Below, piece after piece: positions 33,924 to 42,351 of a stretch of DNA of 64,000 nt. The translations under genes were made by a program, and so were the position numbers. This DNA is from Fusobacteria bacterium ZRK30. Lineage in GTDB: Bacteria > Fusobacteriota > Fusobacteriia > Fusobacteriales > Fusobacteriaceae. The notes under the pieces are model-generated. The model searched no databases. It was not told where the DNA came from and saw only the letters and a program-made list of their open reading frames with translations. Each line of letters opens with the position of its first letter. The first letter of the stretch is position 1. Location: the NCBI GenBank assembly GCA_024628785.1, contig CP102408.1, forward strand, positions 1 to 64,000, in the 5' to 3' direction.

Positions 33924-36188
33924 GTGAAAGACTTACATAAATTAAAAATAGAAGGGACCCTGATAGAGAGTATAAATAAGGCTGGAAAACTCTTTAGAGG
34001 TTCTAAAGACAGCCATGTGGAAATCATTCTAGATGAATCATACTACTTCTTAGAAAAACCTATTGTGATTAATCATTTAAATGGACCTGGTGCAGATGGG
34101 AGTCTGACTATTAAAGGGAAAAAAGGAACTTGTATAGGTTCCGGAGTTAAGGTAGACAGATGGGAAAAAGTGTCAGGTTATAGAGAATTGCCAAAGGAAA
34201 TAATTTTAAATAAGGAGCAGCTGGATAATATCTGGATTGCTCCCTTTCCAGAGGGAATTCAGAATATAAAATCTCTATTTTTAAATGAAAAAATACTTCA
34301 CAGAGGGAGATCAGAAACTTTAGAAGCAAGGGAGACAGAGTGTGAAAGGTTAAGGAGTTTTAATGTAGCCAAGGAAGAGGATAGAAAACTCCTCAGACAG
34401 GTGCCTGTTCCTGGAGACAAGATAAAAAATATTCGTCAAAGCAAAGATATGGAAATATTATTTGCTGCTGTACCATGGCAGCTAAGTGTACTTCCCGTAG
34501 ATAAGCTGGATGCAGAGAAAGGAATGGTTTATACAACTGAAGAGGGGACTGTTGCAGCTTTTTTAAAGCCAGAGCAGCCGTCTTGGTTGGAGAATCTTCC
34601 CGAATTTATAGGGAAGGCTGGAGAGTGGGCAGCAGACAGTCTTAATAAGCTGATATTCTACTGGCCAAAGAGTGAGGAGGAACTAAATAATATCTGGGCT
34701 CCAAAGTTAAAGGAACTGATCAGAGTAGAGGGGGTAACAAACTACGATGGTTCAGAGGACACTCCTGTTGAGAATGTTCATTTTGAAGGGATAACTTTTC
34801 TGCACAGTGAAAGAGATACAAAGGATGCTGCTACAAAAGCCAGAGGTCTTCAGCATGACTGGGAGTTCTTTGACAGGGGAAATGCTCTGTTGAGGTTTAG
34901 AGGAGCAAAGAACTGCAGTGTAAGGGAGTGTCGTTTCACAGCCTCAGGAGGAACTGCAATAAGAGGTGACCTGTATATACAGGGAGTGGTAATAGAAGAC
35001 AATGAAATAGACTATGTAGGTTCTATGGGTATACTCCTATGTGGGTATGGACCTGGAACTAAAGATGTAAATAAAAGAAATATCATAAAAAATAATCTTA
35101 TACACCATACAGGAGAGCTGTACCATCATGGTCATGCTATATTCCTATGGCAGAGTGGTGAAAATATTATATCCCATAATACAATTCATCATGTACCTAG
35201 AAAAGCCATAGGTGTAGCAGGAATACGTCTACCATTACTGGAACTAATAGATACAACTTGGGATGATTCATCACTCTTGATTCGTTGGGATGAGATGGAT
35301 AGTGCAACAAAGGGAAAGGGATATAAATTAACCAAGATGATAGAGGAGTCTATCAAGGCAAGCGGCGACACTGATGGAGAGGTAACAGATTCTCTAAGAG
35401 ATGAGCTGTGGAAACTATATATGCCGTTTCTACATGGGAAAAATAATATTATAGAGTATAACCATGTGTATCAGGCACTGACAAAGTTAGGAGATGGAGC
35501 TGTAATAAATATATCTGGAGCCGGTGAGGGAAATGTTGTAAAGAGGAATTATGTTCACCATATCTCAACAAACAAAGCTTCAGGCGTCTTGAGGACAGAT
35601 GATTGGCAGTCGGGGACTACATTCCAGGAAAACGTAATATATAAGTCAAATATCCCTGCTGTAGTAAGAAAAAATATGACCCATGTAATTAACAACTATT
35701 TTATAGATGTCAGTGTGAAGCAGACAGTAAGGTTTGCTTCATACCCAAATGAAAGTAAGACCTCTGGAGCGCTCCTTGTAAAAAATATATATGCAGAGAC
35801 CGAGGGAAGCATGGGATTATATAAGGAAGGCTACAGAAGTCCCGGAATGGTAACACCTAATGATGTAGTTTCTGACTACAATATTATCTATACACCGCAC
35901 AATGAGAAAATAGGAACAGAGCTTTTGAGTAAGAACCAGAATGATGGAATGGATATAAACAGCCTTTCTACAGATCCTTTCTTTAAAAACCTCGAAGCTC
36001 AGGATTTTACCTTAGATCTGTCATCGCCTGCTTATAAATTGGGAATAGAATCAATAGATGTAGCTGAGATGGGAATAATGAAAAAATATCCAGATCATCT
36101 AAAGAAATTTGATTATGATGAAGGGGTAGGAAACCCAGAAGATTATCTACGTGGAAAAGATGGAGAAGATGGATACTTATTTTGGTAG
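33924..36188 (+). CDS. Cytoplasmic right-handed beta-helix glycan-active enzyme (GH141-like)
   Basis: A 754-residue protein without a signal peptide, so it acts in the cytoplasm. After an N-terminal region ending near IWIAPFPEGIQNIKSLFLNEKILHRGRS, there is a long parallel beta-helix (about residues 280-620) with VENVHFEGITFLHS, NCSVRECRFTASGG, GVVIEDNEIDYVG and IIKNNLIHHTGELYHHGHAI. This arrangement, with the F-x-N-x-x-x-x-R-R-S segment before the helix, resembles glycoside hydrolase family 141 (fucosidase/xylanase), but it could be another beta-helix hydrolase or lyase. GTG at 33924 follows TAGGAGTGAT. It sits after the oligosaccharide transporter, so it probably trims imported oligosaccharides. 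Confidence 0.7.
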   Translation: MKDLHKLKIEGTLIESINKAGKLFRGSKDSHVEIILDESYYFLEKPIVINHLNGPGADGSLTIKGKKGTCIGSGVKVDRWEKVSGYRELPKEIILNKEQLDNIWIAPFPEGIQNIKSLFLNEKILHRGRSETLEARETECERLRSFNVAKEEDRKLLRQVPVPGDKIKNIRQSKDMEILFAAVPWQLSVLPVDKLDAEKGMVYTTEEGTVAAFLKPEQPSWLENLPEFIGKAGEWAADSLNKLIFYWPKSEEELNNIWAPKLKELIRVEGVTNYDGSEDTPVENVHFEGITFLHSERDTKDAATKARGLQHDWEFFDRGNALLRFRGAKNCSVRECRFTASGGTAIRGDLYIQGVVIEDNEIDYVGSMGILLCGYGPGTKDVNKRNIIKNNLIHHTGELYHHGHAIFLWQSGENIISHNTIHHVPRKAIGVAGIRLPLLELIDTTWDDSSLLIRWDEMDSATKGKGYKLTKMIEESIKASGDTDGEVTDSLRDELWKLYMPFLHGKNNIIEYNHVYQALTKLGDGAVINISGAGEGNVVKRNYVHHISTNKASGVLRTDDWQSGTTFQENVIYKSNIPAVVRKNMTHVINNYFIDVSVKQTVRFASYPNESKTSGALLVKNIYAETEGSMGLYKEGYRSPGMVTPNDVVSDYNIIYTPHNEKIGTELLSKNQNDGMDINSLSTDPFFKNLEAQDFTLDLSSPAYKLGIESIDVAEMGIMKKYPDHLKKFDYDEGVGNPEDYLRGKDGEDGYLFW

Positions 36189-36620
36189 GATTAAAGGTAA
36201 AAACCCAAAGAATTAGTCATAAGATTTCAGTAAGGATAAGATAAAATTTAGGGTGTCCTTATTGATCTTTGATAAATATTAAAAGAAAGCTAAAAAAGAG
36301 AAGATAGGCAAAAAAAAATATCTTCAAATATAGTTTTAAAAAACTTAATTGAGGAATATTTTAGGAATGCTATCTTCTTTTTTAGTCTAAAAATAAAATC
36401 TAAGGAGGTATAAATAAATTAAATTATTTGGTTCACTGGATAAAATTTAAAAGGCAGCTCAAAAATTAGACAGATGATTGTTTGTTTTGGACAGGGAAGG
36501 AATTTAGGAATACTTTTACTAGTATTGTTTTAATGTATTTTGAAGGTTATTGAAGGAGGCTAATAAATCTATAAGATTAATTTTTATCAGAATTACTTCA
36601 AGGCACTAGGGGGAATAAAA
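36189..36620. other. Intergenic region before the outer-membrane protein gene
   Basis: No supported gene. A good Shine-Dalgarno sequence (CTAAGGAGG, about 36400) is followed by short interrupted frames, possibly a decayed small gene. A second GAAGGAGG at about 36553 also leads to no ORF. No clear terminator follows the beta-helix gene. Confidence 0.45.
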
Positions 36621-37532
36621 ATGATAAAGTTAAGTTCAAAAATTGGTATTTTTATGTTGTTATCGACTATGGCTTTTGCAGGGGGAACTGTAGAGATAGG
36701 GTTTGAATCTGAAACTAGGGATTCGAATGATTCGACAACTTTTGAGAAACAAAAACAAAATAATTTTATATTGCCTTACGTAAAGACAAAGACGTTTTTT
36801 GGTGAAAATTCACCATATTTTATAGAAGCAAACTATAGTTATAAACATGATTATGAAAAAATCAAAGCTAAAAGAACCGAGAGGGATAGATATGAAGTAT
36901 TCATTGGAGGGTATAAACTTGTTAGTGACAGATTTGTATTTGCTCCTAAAGTTGGTGTAAGGCATGAGGAGTTTAATAACATAGGCAAGGCCAGCGAAAC
37001 ACATTTTAAGTTCTATCCGGGAATGTCTTTTAAGATAAATCCAAAGAATGCAGTTAGTTTAGTAGGATATTTTGAATATTCTGAGAGTAAAATGAAGGGA
37101 AAAGATGGATATACTTATGATAAAGAGAACGGCGATTACATTCATGAACTATCTCTGGATTATATGCATAAAACTTATGACAAACAGGCAATTATAGCCA
37201 GCTTATTCAATAAATATGAAGAAAATACAGATGTGAATACAGTAAATGTATGGGAATTAAGATTTAAAATGAATCATACTACAGAGAGCGGAAGGCTTAC
37301 AGTATCTCCATATGTAAGACTGCCTATACATGGAGAGAATAAAATAGAAAGTGGTGTTAAAAAAGGGACTAAAACAGATATAAACAAGGCAAGGGTAGGA
37401 GTAGCTTCAAGTTATAAAGTCACAGAAAGTTTGACAACTCTGGGAGAGGTCTGGTATCAAACTCAGACTATGAATAAACTACCAAGTTTAGATACTTATT
37501 TTCTTAAATTGGCACTGCGTTATGCATACTAG
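36621..37532 (+). CDS. Outer-membrane beta-barrel protein
   Basis: A probable outer-membrane porin for oligosaccharides. The signal peptide (MIKLSSKIGIFMLLSTMAFAGG) is followed by alternating strands with aromatic girdles (PYFIEANYSYKHDY, YEVFIGGYKLVSDRF, LTVSPYVRLPIHG), and the protein ends in FLKLALRYAY, the C-terminal aromatic signature of barrels assembled by BamA. At 303 residues about 12-14 strands are likely. Size and charge recall oligogalacturonate porins such as KdgM, but sequence family is not certain. It lies between the two beta-helix genes, matching a role in moving oligosaccharides made outside to the periplasmic binding protein. It is strong evidence for a diderm host. Confidence 0.8.
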   Translation: MIKLSSKIGIFMLLSTMAFAGGTVEIGFESETRDSNDSTTFEKQKQNNFILPYVKTKTFFGENSPYFIEANYSYKHDYEKIKAKRTERDRYEVFIGGYKLVSDRFVFAPKVGVRHEEFNNIGKASETHFKFYPGMSFKINPKNAVSLVGYFEYSESKMKGKDGYTYDKENGDYIHELSLDYMHKTYDKQAIIASLFNKYEENTDVNTVNVWELRFKMNHTTESGRLTVSPYVRLPIHGENKIESGVKKGTKTDINKARVGVASSYKVTESLTTLGEVWYQTQTMNKLPSLDTYFLKLALRYAY

Positions 37533-37579
37533 AACCTAAGATGTTAATAGAAGCAGAATTGATTTATTAGCAATCAAAA

Positions 37580-37625
37580 AGAAAACAGCATTTCGGTTTA
37601 ATCCGCCGACTTGCTGTTTTTTGAA
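37580..37625 (+). terminator. Terminator after the barrel gene
   Basis: AAAACAGCA pairs with TGCTGTTTT, with an inner CGG/CCG element, ending in TTTTTTG. Confidence 0.8.
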
Positions 37626-37765
37626 TATAGACCTGCAGATAAGTTGATGGAATCAATGATTGGAATAAATTCAGTCAAGGGGTTTAAGAGTTTGGGATAG
37701 TTATTGGAAGATAATCAAGTATATATAAGGACTATTTTAAAATTTAGTTCTACGGGAGGCAAAAG

Positions 37766-40700
37766 ATGAAAAGGTATGGAAGAAAAGTTATTGCATTATT
37801 TTTGTTGTTGACCTTGGGTATATGTCAGCAAGCTTATGCAATGGGCAAGGAATTTAAGCCCGATGAAATCATAACACAAACATACGCTATTATAGCAAAA
37901 CAAGATCAAACGATAGAGATAGACAGCAGTTTAATTGAAATAGGAAAAGATTTTAATCATAAAAATGTCAAAGTATTGGTGCAGACTGGGAAAGGTTATA
38001 CACATGACAAAAATAAGGTGAAGGTAGAGGTTGAGGAGGGTACACTTGATGTACCTGTTATTGTTGAAGGGAAAGGCGGAAACAGCAGATTGTTTAATGT
38101 GAAGATTGATGTGGTTAAGCCAAGGGAGCTGTTCTTTACTTATGCTGGAAATATGAATTTTAAAGAGAAATCTTTAGAAGGATGGGAGGCCAGTAACAAA
38201 GATGCAGTTGCCTTTATTCCTTCAAGATTAAGCCCATACAATGGACAGGCAGCTTCAATAACAGTAAACGGAAAAAAAGTGACTCTTGAAAGTAAAGATG
38301 CAGTTATAAAAGCTAGAAAAGGTTTTAACTATACGCTTAATTTTTATGGAAAAAGTGATACAGGAAGAGGAAAGGTCAAAGCAGGGTTTAATAAGGATGA
38401 CGGTATCTATACAGATTCTATAATTTATTTAGCATCTGATTCATGGAAAAAATATGAAGCAGATATAATTTACATAGCCAAGAAAAAGGAAGATTTAGGG
38501 ATTAGATTTACATTGGAAAAAAAAGGGATTTATGATTTAACAAGAATAAGTATTATAGAAGATTTTGAGCAGCCAATTATCCATGAAATGAAGGTATACT
38601 ATGTGGATAACAAGGCTCCTAAAAATGGGATAGGAAGTAAGGAAAAGCCCTTTAATAAGATAAAGAGTGCTGTGGATGTGTTGAAGGCCGGAGACAGGTG
38701 TTTTATTAGAGAGGGGAGTTATCATGAAGAAATAAAACTTAGTAATATGATGGGGTCAGCTTCATTTCCTATCATTATTCAACCCTATAATAATGAAGAG
38801 GTTGTATTGGATGGATCGGAAGCCATCCAACCTAAATGGAAAAAAGTCAAGGGAAAAGAAAATCTATATAAAACAACATTAACAAAGGATATTTGGCAGT
38901 TATTTAAGGATGATAAGATTCAAACAACGGGAAGATTTCCCAATGCAAGTTGGGAAGATGACAGTATTTTTAAGTTAAAAAAATCAACTAGACAGATTAA
39001 ACCTTATGAAAGCAAGTTTGGGCATACTGTTGATGCTAGACCAGCATCTGCTTCACATGATTCAGAAGGGAACTACGATGAAGGTGCAGATTTTGGCAAT
39101 ATTTTGCCTACAGAGAATAAAATAGGTTTAGCTGATAGTGGGACTGACTACACAGGTTCAGTTGCTGTACTGCATATGGGGTCTTGGTTATCTTGGGCAA
39201 ACCAAGTATCTGAACATGTAGCAGGAAATAACTGGTTTGATTATGATAAGAAGGATTTTAGTAGATCAGGAACTATTATGGGAAAAACTGTTTACAGATT
39301 TGCAGGTAAACCTGGTTTCTGGAAAAAGAAAAACGATGAACATAGTCAGGGGTATTATTTCTTGGAAGGTTTAGCTGCCGTTGATACAGACGGTGAATGG
39401 TATTACACGATGAAAGATAAAACACTGTATGTTTATTCATCAACAGGTAAACCAAAAGGGGATTATAGAGGGAAGACCCAGACTTATGCAGTGGATTTAA
39501 CTAATTCTCAATATGTGATATTAAACAACATAGATTTTTTTGGGACAACTATAAGGTTAAATGAAAGTCGGTATATGACCTTACAGAATTCTGATTTTAT
39601 GTACCCAAGTTATAATAAGTTTGTACTTGGAAATTATCAAAGACCAGAAGTGACAGAATTAGCTGCAGATAGATTTAACCTATCTTATAACAAAGTTATT
39701 AACTGTAAATTTGAATACATGGACGGTCCAGTATTGGAGTTAAAAGGTCAGTATAATGTAGTTGATAACAACTACATGCACCATATAGACTATACGAATC
39801 TCGGAACTGGTGGACAGGGGACAGTTAACATGACCGATTCATGGTACGTAACTTTTAAAAATAACACTGTACATACAGCTGGTAATTCGGAAGGGATCAG
39901 AGTAGGAAAGGGAAGTAAGATCCTTAATAATCACGTTTATAATATGAGTCTTATTCAACACGATGGTTCTTTGATTAATGTCGGAGCAAAGGATGATATG
40001 CAAAAAGATACGGTAATAGACGGAAACTGGTCACACGACAGTTACAAGGCAAGCGTTCGTTTTGACTCAGCCAATATGGGGAATCCAGATACAGTTCAAT
40101 ACGGAGAATTTGGAACCATCTCTAACAATGTAACATGGAATGCAGGACCTGTAAAAGTTAAGGGGAACAACCATAAGGTATTGAATAATATAGCATTTAA
40201 CCCTGTGGATAGTATAAGTATAGCTGTGCTGGATAACCCGGCTATGGGAGGGTTTAATGAACTGTCAGTAACCAAGAATAACGCAGGTATTCTATCTTCT
40301 AGCTTTGGATCGGTTGTAAATAGTCTACCAGGAAGCGTGGGGAACAATTGGGATAAAGAACCTGAAAACATGGTAAGAGATTATGTTAACTGGGATTTTA
40401 GGCCTATAAAAGGATCGAAACTAGATCAATTAAAAATAGGACCTTACAAGGCAGAGGATAAAAACTATAAGATTCCAGGTTATAAAGCTAAAAAAGCAAG
40501 TATGCCTATTCCTAAGGATGGAAAACAAGGATTATCAACCAGTGACTTAATGTGGCTGGAAGCTTATAGAGGTACTGCTTATAATGTTTATTTCGGTGAA
40601 GGTAAAGATAAATTAGAGTATAAAGGGCAACAAAAGAACAACATCTACCACCCTGACAAACTTGAGTTAGATAAAAAATACTATTGGAGAATAGATACGG

Positions 40701-41707
40701 TCTCCCAAGATGGTTCTATTGGTGTGGGAGAATTATGGAGCTTCACAGTAAAGGAGAAGGTAGTTGCTGAGGTAAAGAAAGATGTTGAAGCGCCAGTATT
40801 AATTAATACTCTTAAAAATTCAGGGTTTGAAAGCGGATTAACAGGTTGGAAGAAAGCAGGTAAAATTGCTACAATACACGAAGAAAAAACTGAAAAATAT
40901 CAAGGGGAAGTTTCTTTAAAGGTTGCAGACAGAGGTATTCAGGGGGATGGTGTTTATCAGGATGTTGTTCTAAAAAAAGGTCATAAATACAGAATATCTG
41001 CATGGATTAAATCAAGCCTAGCACCACAAAAAGCTTATATCAGAACAGCCTACAAAAAAGGAGCAATTACGGCGAATATTATAGCAAGTGGTCAGGTTGA
41101 TAATACAATGTGGACCCAAGTGAAAGGTGAATTTGAGTTTACAGAAGAGGGACCCTTTGATTTTTTTAGATTAAAGATAGATGTGGAAGGAACAGCTGCA
41201 TTTTATGTAGATCATGTGGAACTGATGGATCTGACACCAGCTCTATCAAGGACAACATCGGCTCCAAAAATCAACATTAAAAATGGTAACTTCGAAGAAG
41301 GCAGTAAATACTGGGGTGCCCATGGATGTGAAATAAAGGTTGATAGTGGAGTTGTAAAGGAGGGTTCTCAATCCTTGTTTATTCAAAAAAGAAGAAATAA
41401 TTCAACAGGTGCATGGTATGGTCTTGAACTGGAAAAGGGTGAAAAATACAATGTATCCATGTCTATAAAATTAGTTTCTGGAAGTGGAAATGCATATTAT
41501 AGATATGTTTATGCCGATAAGAGTAAAAAAGTAGATGCTATTATAAAAGAAATAGGGAGCAAAGAAGGATGGAAGGAGGTAAAAGGTGTAATCGATCTGG
41601 AATCTGAAATAGGAGAAATTGGGGGAACAGCTTTTATAAAAATTTTTGTTGATGGGACCCAGTCAGATTTTTATATTGATCAGGTAACTATTGAAGAAAT
41701 AAAATAA
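37766..41707 (+). CDS. Large secreted beta-helix carbohydrate-active protein with FN3-like and binding modules
   Basis: A 1313-residue exported protein likely to attack the polysaccharide outside the cell. The signal peptide (MKRYGRKVIALFLLLTLG, cleavage near AYA) is followed by an N-terminal beta domain (about 25-115), a carbohydrate-binding-like beta-sandwich (about 120-270), then a parallel beta-helix (about 275-900) opening with YYVDNKAPKNGIGSKEKPF and containing IIIQPYNNEEVVLDGSE, YVILNNIDFF and ILNNHVYNMS. A FN3-like module (about 920-1005) has YYWRIDTVSQDGSIGVGELW. Two C-terminal CBM4/9-like modules start at NSGFESGLTGWKKAG and NGNFEEGSKYWG. The catalytic family (lyase or hydrolase) is not identifiable. 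A degenerate second copy of the helix is at 45.9-46.7 kb. Confidence 0.75.
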   Translation: MKRYGRKVIALFLLLTLGICQQAYAMGKEFKPDEIITQTYAIIAKQDQTIEIDSSLIEIGKDFNHKNVKVLVQTGKGYTHDKNKVKVEVEEGTLDVPVIVEGKGGNSRLFNVKIDVVKPRELFFTYAGNMNFKEKSLEGWEASNKDAVAFIPSRLSPYNGQAASITVNGKKVTLESKDAVIKARKGFNYTLNFYGKSDTGRGKVKAGFNKDDGIYTDSIIYLASDSWKKYEADIIYIAKKKEDLGIRFTLEKKGIYDLTRISIIEDFEQPIIHEMKVYYVDNKAPKNGIGSKEKPFNKIKSAVDVLKAGDRCFIREGSYHEEIKLSNMMGSASFPIIIQPYNNEEVVLDGSEAIQPKWKKVKGKENLYKTTLTKDIWQLFKDDKIQTTGRFPNASWEDDSIFKLKKSTRQIKPYESKFGHTVDARPASASHDSEGNYDEGADFGNILPTENKIGLADSGTDYTGSVAVLHMGSWLSWANQVSEHVAGNNWFDYDKKDFSRSGTIMGKTVYRFAGKPGFWKKKNDEHSQGYYFLEGLAAVDTDGEWYYTMKDKTLYVYSSTGKPKGDYRGKTQTYAVDLTNSQYVILNNIDFFGTTIRLNESRYMTLQNSDFMYPSYNKFVLGNYQRPEVTELAADRFNLSYNKVINCKFEYMDGPVLELKGQYNVVDNNYMHHIDYTNLGTGGQGTVNMTDSWYVTFKNNTVHTAGNSEGIRVGKGSKILNNHVYNMSLIQHDGSLINVGAKDDMQKDTVIDGNWSHDSYKASVRFDSANMGNPDTVQYGEFGTISNNVTWNAGPVKVKGNNHKVLNNIAFNPVDSISIAVLDNPAMGGFNELSVTKNNAGILSSSFGSVVNSLPGSVGNNWDKEPENMVRDYVNWDFRPIKGSKLDQLKIGPYKAEDKNYKIPGYKAKKASMPIPKDGKQGLSTSDLMWLEAYRGTAYNVYFGEGKDKLEYKGQQKNNIYHPDKLELDKKYYWRIDTVSQDGSIGVGELWSFTVKEKVVAEVKKDVEAPVLINTLKNSGFESGLTGWKKAGKIATIHEEKTEKYQGEVSLKVADRGIQGDGVYQDVVLKKGHKYRISAWIKSSLAPQKAYIRTAYKKGAITANIIASGQVDNTMWTQVKGEFEFTEEGPFDFFRLKIDVEGTAAFYVDHVELMDLTPALSRTTSAPKINIKNGNFEEGSKYWGAHGCEIKVDSGVVKEGSQSLFIQKRRNNSTGAWYGLELEKGEKYNVSMSIKLVSGSGNAYYRYVYADKSKKVDAIIKEIGSKEGWKEVKGVIDLESEIGEIGGTAFIKIFVDGTQSDFYIDQVTIEEIK

Positions 41708-41718
41708 CACATTATTGT

Positions 41719-41750
41719 AAACAGGGAGAGAATTTCTTCCTGTTTTTTTT
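41719..41750 (+). terminator. Terminator after the large beta-helix gene
   Basis: ACAGGGAGAGAA pairs imperfectly with TTCTTCCTGT, followed by TTTTTTT. Confidence 0.75.
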
Positions 41751-41786
41751 AGTGGCCACATTATCACAGGTATTTTCTAAAATATA

Positions 41787-41795
41787 TGGTATAAT
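41787..41795 (+). promoter_or_regulatory. Extended -10 promoter of the small Trp-rich gene
   Basis: TGGTATAAT has an extended -10 (TGG directly before TATAAT at 41790-41795). The -35 region is weak. Confidence 0.5.
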
Positions 41796-41816
41796 AAAAA
41801 TAAAGGAGGGATTAAA

Positions 41817-41999
41817 ATGAAAAAGATATTATTATTACTATTATTATCATTTTTAACATTGGCAGCTTATAGCTCTACTGAAGAAAAAAATATAGAGAGA
41901 GAAGTAAAAGATGGGAACCCTCAATGGTGGAAGGAAATAGGAGAAACTGATAGTGAATATTGGTGGGTAAATGAATACCAAGATGAAGATTCAAATTAA
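41817..41999 (+). CDS. Small exported Trp-rich protein, lipobox-like site with Tyr instead of Cys
   Basis: A 60-residue protein with its own promoter, AAGGAGGG site and terminator. The signal peptide MKKILLLLLLSFLTLAAYSS looks exactly like a lipoprotein signal (L-x-x-A-A-C-S-S) but has Tyr at the Cys position. One base change (TGT to TAT) would explain it, or it is cleaved by signal peptidase I. The mature part is acidic and Trp-rich (NPQWWKEIGETDSEYWWVNE). I know no family. It lies between the secreted glycan-active protein and the sulfatases. It may be an envelope protein with altered anchoring. Confidence 0.65.
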   Translation: MKKILLLLLLSFLTLAAYSSTEEKNIEREVKDGNPQWWKEIGETDSEYWWVNEYQDEDSN

Positions 42000-42010
42000 T
42001 AAAGGAAAAT

Positions 42011-42083
42011 ATTAGACAAATAAATAGAAATAAAAAGGGAGCACTTCAGATGCTTCCTTTTTATTTCTATTTATTTGTCTAAT
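42011..42083 (+). other. Near-perfect 33-bp inverted repeat (long hairpin)
   Basis: Left arm 42011-42043 (ATTAGACAAATAAATAGAAA onward) and right arm 42051-42083 are exact complements except for one G:U pair, with the 7-base loop CTTCAGA. It starts 12 bases after the small gene. An internal T run (CCTTTTTATT) allows it to act as a terminator, but the stem is far longer than needed. Confidence 0.9.
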
Positions 42084-42165
42084 GATTCAACGGCTACTGA
42101 AAAATCTAAGATTATAGAGATTAATGTTAATATAATTAATCCAAAGAAAAACTTTCTTAATTTAG

Positions 42166-42205
42166 AGAAAATTTTCTTGACTAAGGGAATGTTTTAGCAT
42201 ATAAT
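42166..42205 (+). promoter_or_regulatory. Promoter and palindromic operator of the sulfatase operon
   Basis: TTGACT (42177-42182), 17 bases, TATAAT (42200-42205). The palindrome AGAAAATTTTCT (42166-42177) overlaps the first base of -35 exactly as at 17361. A similar imperfect palindrome AAGAAAAACTTTCTT lies just upstream (42144-42158). The leader is about 140 bases. Confidence 0.75.
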
Positions 42206-42351
42206 TTTATTAAGAGTTGGTATTGCGTTACTTTTGAATTGTAAAAGAACAATAGAAGTTAAATCTTCTTTTGATTTAAAAGACCATGAAATTAAAAATA
42301 CTATAGAGTTCTAAAAAATGGATAATTAAGAATTGGTAAAAAGGAGGAACT

